This document shows positions 36,769 through 45,348 of a stretch of 64,000 nt of DNA, piece by piece. The stretch covers positions 3,348,001 to 3,412,000 of the forward strand of contig JAWPMV010000001.1 in assembly GCA_033391075.1 (NCBI GenBank). Reading direction: 5' to 3'. Origin of the DNA: Bacteroidia bacterium (GTDB taxonomy: Bacteria > Bacteroidota > Bacteroidia > J057). The position numbers were made by a program, and so were the translations under genes. The notes under the pieces were generated by a model that saw only the letters and a program-made list of their open reading frames with translations, was not told the origin of the DNA and made no database searches. The first letter of the stretch is position 1. Each line of letters opens with the position of its first letter.

Positions 36769-36776
36769 TATCTTCA
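36769..36776 (+). promoter_or_regulatory. Candidate -7 box (TATCTTCA)
   Basis: TATCTTCA lies 20 bases before the ATG of the S9 peptidase, identical to the box at 29502. No matching -33 box is evident. Confidence 0.3.
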
Positions 36777-36796
36777 CCAGCCTAAAACACTAAGCT

Positions 36797-39535
36797 ATGC
36801 GCAAAACCAAAGCATCAACCCTCTTTGGGTTCTTCTTTAGTATTCTACTGATCACTTCAAGTCAATTAGTTGTAGCCCAAACCGAAGGAAAAATTCCTGG
36901 TCCCGAGGATTATGATAAATGGGAAAGACTGGGAAGATATGCCTTATCCGACAATGGAAAGTATCTAGCTTATCAGGTAAATAAAAATAATAAGGAATAT
37001 GAGCTGATATTAGTAAATCTTGAACTAAATGAGCCAGATAGCCTGGGATATGGCTCAAATCCTTATTTCACGGAAGACGGAAAGTATTTTTTCTACTACA
37101 TAAATCCAGATGCCGAGTCCACCAAACAAATGAGAAATAATGGCGAGATCCCCGGCAAGGATTTAGCTATTCATAATCTTGAATCTGATGAGTTACAGAT
37201 CATAGAGAATGTCAGTTCCTATGAAATTTCGTCCAGTTCTCAGTACCTGGCCATATCCTTTCCCAATTCCAATGGAAGTGATGCATTAGGAACGGATATC
37301 GCCATCATGAATCTGGAAAGCTGGGAGGAAACTAATTTGGGAAATGTAGCTGAATATGCCTGGTCAGAACAGGGCAACCTTTTGGCTCTTATTCTCGAGA
37401 CTGAAGCCAGAAGAGGAAATGCAGTTCAGTTATTTGATGCAGAAGAAAGCAGGTTAAAAACCCTGGATAAAGCTAATAGCAGTTATTTAGGATTGACCTG
37501 GAGAGAAGACTCCCGAGATTTAGCTGTTTTTCGATCTAGTGTAGATAGTATTTATGAAGATTCCACTCATCATATATTGGTTTGGAAGGATCTGGCTGGG
37601 CTAGCAAAGCAAGCCCAGGAGTTTTCTCAGGAAAATTTCAAAAATTTCCCCAAAGATATGCGTCTGCTCAGCCAAACATTGGGATGGTCAAAAGGAGGAG
37701 AATCTCTTTTCTTTGACCTAAAATCCTGGGAGCAAAAGCAAGACAAAGATAGCCTTGAAAGTATGGGATCCGCAGCTCCAGGCATTCAAATCTGGCATAG
37801 TAAAGATGTGGATATTATCCCCGCACAGGAACTCGCTCGACGTCCCATGCATACCTATCTCTCCGTTTGGCATATAGATACGGATAAATTTGTCCAGTTG
37901 GAAAATGAGTTAATCGATGACATTTCTTATCAGGAAGATGTCCAGACCTTAATTGGAGCTGATAGCGACCCCTATAATTTAGAGGCTATGTTTGGCAGGC
38001 CCAATAAAGATTATTACACGGTCGATATTCGTAGTGGTAAAGCCCATAAATTTCTGGAAAAATGCAATCATGTTTATGGTGTCAGCCCGGATGGCAATCA
38101 GGTTGTGTATTTGAAGAACGACAATTTTCATGTGTATAATTTCAAAGCCGGGACACACACCAATGTAAGCAAAGGGCTCGAAGCCTCATTTGTGAACCAG
38201 GATGATGATCACCCTGTAGCTCAGAAACCTATTTACCGATATTGGATCATAGGTTGGGCAGAAAACAGTCAATCTTTTTTCGTCCACTCCAAATACGATA
38301 TCTGGCAAATTCAAGCTGATGGTTCAGGAGGAAAGGCCCTCACAAATGGGAAAGACAAAAAGATCATTTATCGACATATCAATACAGACTTTGAAGCTGA
38401 ATACATTGATCCAACGCAAAGAATGTATGCCAGTAAAAGCGGGGAATGGAGCAAGGAATCCGGCTACGTCAGCTTAATGCCTGGAAAAAAAGAACAGGAG
38501 ATTAGTTGGGGTACCTTTCAGCACTATCGATTACGCAAAGCCAAGAAAAGTGAGGCCCTTGTTTTTAGTAAAGAAACCTTTAGCCAAAGTCCTAATTTCT
38601 ACTATAGTGAAAAGGGAGATAAAAAACAGAAGAAGGTCAGTGATATCAATGCCTTTCAAAAAGATTTTGCCTGGGGAAAATCAGAATTGATCGAGTATAA
38701 AAATGCAGATGGGAAACGACTTCAGGGAGTACTTTTTTATCCAGCCAACTATGAAGCAGGGAAAAAATACCCGATGATTACCTATATCTATGAACGGCTT
38801 TCTCAGCGCCTCAATCAATATATGCCACCTTCCAATACCAATTATTATAACCATACGGTCTTTACCCATCATGGATACTTTGTCCTGATGCCTGACATTA
38901 TCTTTACTGAAGGCGAGCCGGGTATTTCCTCTGCTAAAACCATAGAAATAGCTGTAAAAAAAGCCCTGGAAAGCGGTATGATCGATGCGGAAAAAGTAGG
39001 CCTTGTCGGACACTCATGGGGAGGCTATCAGGCAGGATTCGTACCTACACAAACTGATATATTTGCTGCTGCAGTTTCCGGTGCGGGCTTGATGAACCTA
39101 ATCAGTATGTATGGAACCGTTACCCGTGCTTTCGGAGGAAACCTGGAAAGCGACCATTTTGAAACTTCCCAGGAACGCATGGGCGTAAATCCCTGGCAGG
39201 ATCCTGACAGGTATTTGAGAAATTCACCCATCATGCAAATAGAAAACCTAAATACCCCCATGTTGGTTGAAGTGGGAGACAATGATCAGAATGTCAGCTG
39301 GACTCAGGGAATAGAATTCTATAATGCTGCCCGAAGACATGGGAAGCAGTGTGTCATGATCTCATATGCCAATGAAGGACATGGGCTCAGACAAGAGAAG
39401 AATCAAAGAGATTATCAACGGAGGATACTTGCCTGGTTTGGACACTATTTAAAAGGAGAAGAAGCTGAAGACTGGATACTTAGCGGTATTCCATTGGAAG
39501 AACAGAATCGAAGACTTAAAAACTGGAAAGAATAA
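36797..39535 (+). CDS. Secreted prolyl oligopeptidase-family (S9) peptidase
   Basis: A 912-residue exported serine peptidase. A signal peptide (ending VVAQ) is followed by a beta-propeller-like region (about 35-600) and an alpha/beta-hydrolase domain (about 640-905). The triad is Ser740 (GHSWGGYQAG), Asp830 (VGDNDQNVS) and His862 (NEGHGLRQ). The N-terminal blades are less regular than in classical POP. S9 enzymes cut short peptides, often after proline or as acyl- or dipeptidyl-peptidases. Here it would act in the periplasm, together with the M28 aminopeptidase encoded 18 bp downstream. Confidence 0.93.
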   Translation: MRKTKASTLFGFFFSILLITSSQLVVAQTEGKIPGPEDYDKWERLGRYALSDNGKYLAYQVNKNNKEYELILVNLELNEPDSLGYGSNPYFTEDGKYFFYYINPDAESTKQMRNNGEIPGKDLAIHNLESDELQIIENVSSYEISSSSQYLAISFPNSNGSDALGTDIAIMNLESWEETNLGNVAEYAWSEQGNLLALILETEARRGNAVQLFDAEESRLKTLDKANSSYLGLTWREDSRDLAVFRSSVDSIYEDSTHHILVWKDLAGLAKQAQEFSQENFKNFPKDMRLLSQTLGWSKGGESLFFDLKSWEQKQDKDSLESMGSAAPGIQIWHSKDVDIIPAQELARRPMHTYLSVWHIDTDKFVQLENELIDDISYQEDVQTLIGADSDPYNLEAMFGRPNKDYYTVDIRSGKAHKFLEKCNHVYGVSPDGNQVVYLKNDNFHVYNFKAGTHTNVSKGLEASFVNQDDDHPVAQKPIYRYWIIGWAENSQSFFVHSKYDIWQIQADGSGGKALTNGKDKKIIYRHINTDFEAEYIDPTQRMYASKSGEWSKESGYVSLMPGKKEQEISWGTFQHYRLRKAKKSEALVFSKETFSQSPNFYYSEKGDKKQKKVSDINAFQKDFAWGKSELIEYKNADGKRLQGVLFYPANYEAGKKYPMITYIYERLSQRLNQYMPPSNTNYYNHTVFTHHGYFVLMPDIIFTEGEPGISSAKTIEIAVKKALESGMIDAEKVGLVGHSWGGYQAGFVPTQTDIFAAAVSGAGLMNLISMYGTVTRAFGGNLESDHFETSQERMGVNPWQDPDRYLRNSPIMQIENLNTPMLVEVGDNDQNVSWTQGIEFYNAARRHGKQCVMISYANEGHGLRQEKNQRDYQRRILAWFGHYLKGEEAEDWILSGIPLEEQNRRLKNWKE

Positions 39536-39553
39536 GGATAAATTGAGCTTTCT

Positions 39554-40480
39554 ATGAAAAAATATGCGCTGTCGGGAATTTTGATAATTTCCCTACAAAT
39601 CGGTTTTGCACAGGAGATCAAGTCAGATGTGCTCTTAAATGCGGTCAGGGTATTAGCTGCTGACTCATTAGAAGGAAGAGGTTTTGGTTCAGAGGGTAAT
39701 GTAAAGGCCCGCAAATTTATGGCCGCTCAATTCAAAGCTCTGGGGATTGCTCCAGCATTCTCTGAGGGATATTTCCAGGAATTTGAACATAAGGTCCCAA
39801 AAGGCCCTTTACATGGCTCACATGCCAAAGGAGAAAAGCCCAAAGGTAGTCGTATGGTAGTTGGTGCCAATGTAGTCGCCAAAATCAAGGGTCAGTCTGA
39901 GAAGACCATCGTAATTACTGGTCATATCGACCATCTGGGAATCATAAAAGGGAAAATTTATAATGGAGCAGATGATGATGCTTCAGGTACTGCTGCTCTG
40001 CTGGCTATCGCAGATTACTTTCAAAGAAATCCTCCTACACACACCTTGATCTTCGCAGCAGTGGATGGGGAAGAAATTGGTTCGCCCGGAGCGAAATATC
40101 TCCTGAAGAATTTCCCGAATGGAAAAGAAAATATTGTCCTGAATGTGAATATGGATATGATCGCTCACAATGACAAGGAATTGTATGCCTGTGGGATGTT
40201 TCACTACCCCCAACTTAAGCCATTCATTTCTTCCATAGAAAGCCCCATTCAAATTTCATTTGGACACGATAACCCAAATGACAAAAAGAAGGATGACTGG
40301 ACAAACTCCTCTGACCACAGGATTTTTCACCTGGCAGGAATACCCTTCATGTATTTTGGGGTTGAGGATCATGAGGATTACCACAGGCCTTCAGATATTT
40401 ATGAAAATATCAATCCGGACTTTTACATTGAAGCTGTAAAAGTGATCATCAAAGCTATTGAGAATTTCGATAAGAGTTAA
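39554..40480 (+). CDS. Secreted M28-family zinc aminopeptidase
   Basis: A 308-residue exported metallopeptidase (signal peptide ending FAQ). The two-zinc site is intact: His124 (GHIDHLG), bridging Asp140 (NGADDDASG), general base Glu173 and ligand Glu174 (DGEEIGS), Asp201 (NMDMIA) and His277 (DYHRPSD). Family members remove N-terminal residues from peptides, so it complements the S9 endopeptidase just upstream. Its TAA overlaps the stop of the opposing flavodoxin-like gene within the palindrome TTAA, and no terminator lies between the two converging genes. Confidence 0.93.
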   Translation: MKKYALSGILIISLQIGFAQEIKSDVLLNAVRVLAADSLEGRGFGSEGNVKARKFMAAQFKALGIAPAFSEGYFQEFEHKVPKGPLHGSHAKGEKPKGSRMVVGANVVAKIKGQSEKTIVITGHIDHLGIIKGKIYNGADDDASGTAALLAIADYFQRNPPTHTLIFAAVDGEEIGSPGAKYLLKNFPNGKENIVLNVNMDMIAHNDKELYACGMFHYPQLKPFISSIESPIQISFGHDNPNDKKKDDWTNSSDHRIFHLAGIPFMYFGVEDHEDYHRPSDIYENINPDFYIEAVKVIIKAIENFDKS

Positions 40481-40998
40481 GCCAGAACTACTTCTGGTTC
40501 AACAGCAAATTGTCTCAGGATGCTTTTGGAAAAATCTCCGATTCTTTCGGACTCTTCTTCATTTATACCAAATGGATGCATCTCAAATCCCGGGAATTCA
40601 GGACCTGCTTCCACATGAAGGATCGAATTTAACCAACTTCCTATCGCATAAAAGGGAGATTTACCTATGGGAAATAAGGCCAAGTTCACAATTCTCGCTC
40701 CCAGTTTATCGGCTCTTTTCCTAAGATAAAAGAGGGATCTGCGGCTTGTTGCGAATAAAGCCACACGTTCATGTGCAAAAATTTCCGTTTCGTTACGAAA
40801 GTTTGAATCAGCATTTTCTGTTCCCAGACAGACCAGATCAAATTCTGCCAACTCCTCTCGGCTAAATTCGTCAGGACTAGAACTGAGCACAACTTTTAAT
40901 CCGCGGGAGCTCAAGATTTGAGCCATTTCATTGGCAATTGCCTCGACTTGATTTGTTACAGAGCTATGGAGTACAAGAATACTTCCAGTATGATTCAT
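40477..40998 (-). CDS. Flavodoxin-like protein
   Basis: A 173-residue cytoplasmic protein with a flavodoxin-like fold: the first strand and loop ILVLHSSVTNQVEAIANEM would hold the phosphate of FMN, the second strand LKVVLSSSP follows, then FDLVCLGTENADSNF. The classical T.TGNT loop is altered to SSVTNQ, and the C-terminal half has no obvious FMN aromatic pair, so cofactor binding is uncertain. The upstream in-frame TTG (41043) would add an unlikely Cys-rich leader, so the ATG at 40998 is chosen. It converges on the M28 gene with a 4-base overlap. Its role is unknown. Confidence 0.72.
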   Translation of the reverse strand: MNHTGSILVLHSSVTNQVEAIANEMAQILSSRGLKVVLSSSPDEFSREELAEFDLVCLGTENADSNFRNETEIFAHERVALFATSRRSLFYLRKRADKLGARIVNLALFPIGKSPFYAIGSWLNSILHVEAGPEFPGFEMHPFGINEEESERIGDFSKSILRQFAVEPEVVLA

Positions 40999-41118
40999 TG
41001 GGGGTAGATTTCTGATTATACAAGTAGTCAAAAAACAGGCCAATTTCTATGGCGATACAGCTGCTTTTCTTACCACTTGTCAGAAATCCCGAAATCCCGT
41101 ATGATTTGGCAATTTTCC

Positions 41119-42315
41119 CTATTGAAATACGCGCAAATAATCTACTTCCATTGTTTGTGGAAATACGGTTGTACTATCTGGAGAGCCCGGCCATTGTCCT
41201 CCCACAGCAACATTCATGATAAAGAACATCTCCTGATTGAAGGGGTAAGGTTTGCCCCTCATATCGTTGGTAGTAATACTATGAAAGCGGGTTTCGTCTA
41301 CATACCAGACAATTTCTCCTGATTCCCATACAATGCTGAAAACATGGAAATTATCAGCGAAGTCTTCGGCGATGGTATATACTGAGGTAGAATAGGTACT
41401 ATTCCTATCGCCCTGGGCTCCCCAATGAGCGGTTCCATGAGAAGCTTTCGCTTGATGACCTACCAACTCCATAATGTCAATCTCTCCGCAAGCGGGCCAA
41501 CCCACTTCATCTATATTGGATCCCAGCATCCAAATGGCAGGCCATATTCCCTGCCCTTTGGGAAGTTTGGCTCTTACATCTATACGTCCAAATTTGAATT
41601 CTTTCTTGCCTTTGGTTTGTATCCGTGCAGAATTATAGCTCGCTGCACCTGTTTTGGTAGCTGTAATGATCAATTTCCCATTCTCCAGCTTAATATTCCT
41701 GGATAAATCTGTGTACCACTGCAACTCCATGTTTCCCCATCCACAAAGGTTGGGACAACCATCTTCCAATTCGTAATTATAGTGATCCGGATTGAGTTCT
41801 GCAGCATCAAACTCCTCATTCCATACCAGTTGATATCCAAAATGTGTATTTGAGGTTTCATAGCCTCCATCTGCGGCTGTAAATTCTGAGCGGTCATTAT
41901 CTTCAATCAGACCTACTCCTGTCATTCTACTGATTTCTGCCTGCTCAGGAGAGCTAAGATTTACCAGAATCTTTTCGTTCACTTCTTTATCAGTATCATC
42001 CAGGATCTCAACGGAAAAATCAGCACTCAAAGAACCGGCTGGAATAGTAAGAGTCCCTGAGGTAGGCGTAAAATCCTTTCCCGGCTCAGCTGTTTTCCCT
42101 TCTACTGAATAACTGACTTTTATATCCTGTTCCCATGTTTTAGAAGTCCGAACTTCAAAGGTCATATTCGAATTTCCAGCTTTCTCAAAGCTCCTACTAT
42201 CCTGAATACTCAATTTTGGCAAATCAGCCTGAGGACCGGGTTCTGGTTCCCCTTCACACCCAAAAATAAAGAGAATACTCAGGGCCAAAAGGAGGTAGGT
42301 TTTGATGAAGTTCAT
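41119..42315 (-). CDS. GH16 endo-glucanase lipoprotein with Calx-beta domain
   Basis: A 398-residue lipoprotein (lipobox IFGC, then acidic EGEPEPG, which may send it to the cell surface). Residues about 30-145 form a Calx-beta-like domain (KDFTPTSGTLTIPAG, DDTDKEVNEKI). Residues 155-398 are a glycoside hydrolase family 16 domain with the catalytic E.D..E set Glu278, Asp280, Glu283 (GEIDIMELVG) and typical WNEEFD, GIWPAIWML and EVDYLRVFQ segments. The lack of the beta-bulge of agarases and the EIDIME form favour beta-1,3-glucanase (laminarinase-like) activity. No SusC/SusD lies beside it. The metallo-beta-lactamase gene is 51 bp upstream on the same strand. Confidence 0.93.
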   Translation of the reverse strand: MNFIKTYLLLALSILFIFGCEGEPEPGPQADLPKLSIQDSRSFEKAGNSNMTFEVRTSKTWEQDIKVSYSVEGKTAEPGKDFTPTSGTLTIPAGSLSADFSVEILDDTDKEVNEKILVNLSSPEQAEISRMTGVGLIEDNDRSEFTAADGGYETSNTHFGYQLVWNEEFDAAELNPDHYNYELEDGCPNLCGWGNMELQWYTDLSRNIKLENGKLIITATKTGAASYNSARIQTKGKKEFKFGRIDVRAKLPKGQGIWPAIWMLGSNIDEVGWPACGEIDIMELVGHQAKASHGTAHWGAQGDRNSTYSTSVYTIAEDFADNFHVFSIVWESGEIVWYVDETRFHSITTNDMRGKPYPFNQEMFFIMNVAVGGQWPGSPDSTTVFPQTMEVDYLRVFQ

Positions 42316-42366
42316 AGGAAGAAATTTTAAGCAAAATACGAATATATATAGAAAAATATATGTCTT

Positions 42367-43668
42367 CTATTTATTATTTCCCGAAATTATAGAATCGATT
42401 TCTCTAATACCAAAAGAAAGCCAACCTTTTTCATTGACATTTTGGCTGCCTTGCAGGAGCAGACTTAGCACTTCTTTTTTCAGCAATAGGGTTTTCCTAT
42501 GGACAGGATCATATGTCAGACCTATATCAGCCAAGTGCAAAGCCTTCTCATATTTTTTCTCTCCGATATAGTACTCAATTTTTTCATTCAACTTATTAAG
42601 CCCTCCCATCATTTCAACTAAATCAGGGTAAACGCTTTCTGGCCCTGAGCTATACATACTGGAAGGATTCGCGTCAAACCAGCCTGAATAGCCCTCATAA
42701 ATTCCCCTTATACTCCAGGCAATTTTTCCATAAGTTCCCCCAAAACTCAGAGAAGGAGGAAGTTTAATTTCTCGCATTAATTGTTCTACTGCTTTCCCTT
42801 CATTCATTCCTCTTACCGTCTCATCATGAACATAGAGGATAACATCTCTATATTTTTTTACAAGCTTTTCAATTTTCTCTTTTCCTTTCAAGGCAGGACC
42901 ATGACTGGGAATCAATACATCAGGCTCCCAGCCTAATACCCTATCCAAAGACTGGACATAGTCAAGGGCCCAGCGGGGCTTGGTTCCTCTCAGTGTATAT
43001 ATATTGGGAAAAGAGCGATAGAAATTGTCTCCAACAAAAGCAGCTTTCAATTCCGGAATCCAAACATTCAGGTGGTCATAGGTTTCCCCGGGAGCATGAT
43101 AAATCTTGATGGTCAATTCTTCCCATTTCAGGATCAGGCTATCCTCCACAAAAAGATCTGCCTCTATTTCAGCAGCATAGTTACCCTGAGCTTCTCTGTC
43201 AGGATTGCGTGTATTGAATTGTGCATTTCCTCTTCTGTTGAAAAAAGGAGCCAAACGCTCCTGGTAATGCCTAAACTCTTCAAAATTTTCATGGGCAATG
43301 ACTTCCGTTTCTTCTTCCTTCCAGACACTGACTCCTCCTCTATGATCTTTATGCCCATGGGTCAGGATGATGTATCGGGTCGGTTTGTCGTTTATTTTTC
43401 TCAATAATTCCTTATGTCTTTCAGCATTGAAAGGCATAGAGGTATCAATGATCAAATTAGCCTCCTTCCCTCTGATCATAAAGGTATTTCCAAATCCTTC
43501 TGCCCAGTATATGGGGCCTATAATCTGTTCTGCAGCTTCTTTATCCTGGCCCTGGCGAAACATTTGAAGCGGATCAGTAGGTGCACCCTTTTCAAAATCT
43601 TCCTGGGCAATAGTTTGAAATGGGATAAAGCAGCAACATAAAATAAAGAGTAAGCTCAGCTTTTTCAT
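42367..43668 (-). CDS. Secreted metallo-beta-lactamase-fold hydrolase, alkyl-sulfatase-related
   Basis: A 433-residue exported enzyme (signal peptide MKKLSLLFILCCCF..., ending IAQ). The metal site is THGHKDHRGG: His104, His106, Asp108, His109. After the MBL domain (to about residue 270) comes a helical segment (about 285-400) like the dimerisation domain of alkyl sulfatases (SLSFGGTYGKIAW, GWFDANPSSMY, EKKYEKALHLADIGL). The SCP2-like C-terminal domain of full-length (about 650-residue) Sdsa1/BDS1 enzymes is missing. The MBL fold is certain; the sulfatase substrate is inference. Its ATG lies only two bases after the T-tract of the hairpin at 43671-43712. Confidence 0.88.
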   Translation of the reverse strand: MKKLSLLFILCCCFIPFQTIAQEDFEKGAPTDPLQMFRQGQDKEAAEQIIGPIYWAEGFGNTFMIRGKEANLIIDTSMPFNAERHKELLRKINDKPTRYIILTHGHKDHRGGVSVWKEEETEVIAHENFEEFRHYQERLAPFFNRRGNAQFNTRNPDREAQGNYAAEIEADLFVEDSLILKWEELTIKIYHAPGETYDHLNVWIPELKAAFVGDNFYRSFPNIYTLRGTKPRWALDYVQSLDRVLGWEPDVLIPSHGPALKGKEKIEKLVKKYRDVILYVHDETVRGMNEGKAVEQLMREIKLPPSLSFGGTYGKIAWSIRGIYEGYSGWFDANPSSMYSSGPESVYPDLVEMMGGLNKLNEKIEYYIGEKKYEKALHLADIGLTYDPVHRKTLLLKKEVLSLLLQGSQNVNEKGWLSFGIREIDSIISGNNK

Positions 43669-43670
43669 GT

Positions 43671-43712
43671 AAAAAAAATTATAGGCAAGAAGTAAAAAAA
43701 ACTCCTTGCCTA
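43671..43712 (-). terminator. Terminator/hairpin abutting the next start codon
   Basis: On the minus strand TAGGCAAGGAGT and ACTTCTTGCCTA form a 12-bp stem with one G-T around a T7 loop. TAA and eight T follow. It ends the alpha/beta-hydrolase gene (stop at 43737), and its T-tract stops two bases before the metallo-hydrolase ATG, so it may also act as an attenuator. Confidence 0.85.
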
Positions 43713-43736
43713 ATGGTTAATTTTTATAGGTTGATC

Positions 43737-45314
43737 TTATTTCCAGATCACCTTATCTGTTACGATGCCTTCATCAAACTGTATCCGTAGTCCATAAACT
43801 CCCGGAGGATAGTTTTCTCTTCGGATCTCGACATCCATCATTCTCAGGTTGGAGATTCTTTGAATAACTCTTCCCTGCATATCGATCAAGTCCACTCCAC
43901 GGATGATTTTTTCCGCTTCCAGACGAATCGTTTCCGTGGCCGGATTTGGATAAACTTTGAGGTTAACCTCTGATCGTATATCCCGCACACTCGATATAGT
44001 CGTATTGGGGATATTCATGGCCAAAACCATATGGTAAGCCAGGTAAGTAGCAACTGTATCTACATAGAGTTTGGACAAATCCGGATCATTGGGATTGCCA
44101 AGATTCTGACGGCAAATTTCAACAGCTGCAGGAGTTATCTGGAACATGGACCATGCGGCTGCATACCATTGTTCGTTGTACCAGGCCCAGGGATCATTAT
44201 TGTTTCCATAAGAATCTGGAGCTACCCCCGCAGTAGAATCACAAATTACCTGACCGGTATCACGAGCAGGAGTTTGGAGAACCAACATTCCAGGTACTCC
44301 CCCACTTCTTTGCAATGCCAGATCAACAATAGGATTGTTCATGGGTTGGTCAAATACATCATTATTGCCTACCTCAGCTGATCTAAAGGCAATAGTATCA
44401 GCCCAGGCACCATCGGCAAAGAGGATATCTCCGGATGCTCCAGGAGTTACGTCTCTAATACCGTTGCTGTTGTAGTCGGCTATATTTTGTACTCCCACAT
44501 AAGGAGCTTCCATCGAGTCGATCCAGCTAAAGTCCCCCAATCCTCCTTGTAGAGAGAATCCCATGCTCACACTTGAAGAGTAGCCTACATGGTTTGCATT
44601 ACACAAAGGTCTGGCTACATTTGCCTTAATATTACCCCAAAGTGTGGTATCAATAATGAGTTTAGGAGGACTAACAGAGAAGTCCAAAAACTTAGGGAGA
44701 GCAGCTTCTGACAGATCCCCAAGGAAAATCAGGTTTGTCGAAGCAAAGCCAGCAGCATCTTCTCCACCAGCAGCAATACGGGCAGAATCAATTCGCCAGG
44801 GGTTGCCATCTTCTGAATAAGTTTTGCGCAACCAGCGGACTGCCGTATGCATATCCTGGGTAGCTCTTACGCTGGCTTCCAGGATTCCCTGGGTTCTTTC
44901 AAGTGCGACAGGGCTAGTAGGGTTCCAGCCTTGACGATGGTTCATTGCGATAGCAACGAAACCTCTTTTGGCGAATTCTGTACAAAATGCTACCAAAGAG
45001 CTATCCTGCTTATCTCCAAAAGGAATAGTATTCAGGACAGGAGGGAGAAAGTCCCCTGCATGGGTAAGAATTACCACAGGTCTTTCTGATACAGTGTCTC
45101 CCACAGGTTCATAAATATCCAGCACAAGCGGAACATTCACAGGAACAGAATCCATACCCAAAATGATGGGAAGTATGCTAAAGTTAGAGCCATACTGTTC
45201 ATTGGAGGTAACCATTACATCCGAAAATATTTCGTCCAGGTATCTTTCCTGAGCAGAAAGCGGAAGTAGTAACCCAAACAGCAAAGTGCTTAAAAGGAGT
45301 AGTTTTAATTTCAT
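43737..45314 (-). CDS. T9SS-exported alpha/beta-hydrolase-like protein with Ser-to-Asp change
   Basis: A 525-residue secreted protein: signal peptide (ending LSAQ), alpha/beta-hydrolase-like domain (about 60-330; PVVILTHAGD, KRGFVAIAMNHRQGW, RIAAGGEDAAGF), and a C-terminal type A T9SS sorting domain (about 445-525; VYPNPATETIRLE, PPGVYGLRI). In carboxylesterases the nucleophile elbow reads GESAGG. Here it is GEDAAG, so the serine is Asp186. The protein may have lost esterase activity or use Asp as nucleophile. It lies 34 bp after a TonB-dependent receptor and ends at a strong terminator, so the pair is an operon. A conserved GxSxG elsewhere was not found. Confidence 0.82.
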   Translation of the reverse strand: MKLKLLLLSTLLFGLLLPLSAQERYLDEIFSDVMVTSNEQYGSNFSILPIILGMDSVPVNVPLVLDIYEPVGDTVSERPVVILTHAGDFLPPVLNTIPFGDKQDSSLVAFCTEFAKRGFVAIAMNHRQGWNPTSPVALERTQGILEASVRATQDMHTAVRWLRKTYSEDGNPWRIDSARIAAGGEDAAGFASTNLIFLGDLSEAALPKFLDFSVSPPKLIIDTTLWGNIKANVARPLCNANHVGYSSSVSMGFSLQGGLGDFSWIDSMEAPYVGVQNIADYNSNGIRDVTPGASGDILFADGAWADTIAFRSAEVGNNDVFDQPMNNPIVDLALQRSGGVPGMLVLQTPARDTGQVICDSTAGVAPDSYGNNNDPWAWYNEQWYAAAWSMFQITPAAVEICRQNLGNPNDPDLSKLYVDTVATYLAYHMVLAMNIPNTTISSVRDIRSEVNLKVYPNPATETIRLEAEKIIRGVDLIDMQGRVIQRISNLRMMDVEIRRENYPPGVYGLRIQFDEGIVTDKVIWK

Positions 45315-45348
45315 GAAAATAGGTTTTGGTTATTGATTTATAGCTAGG

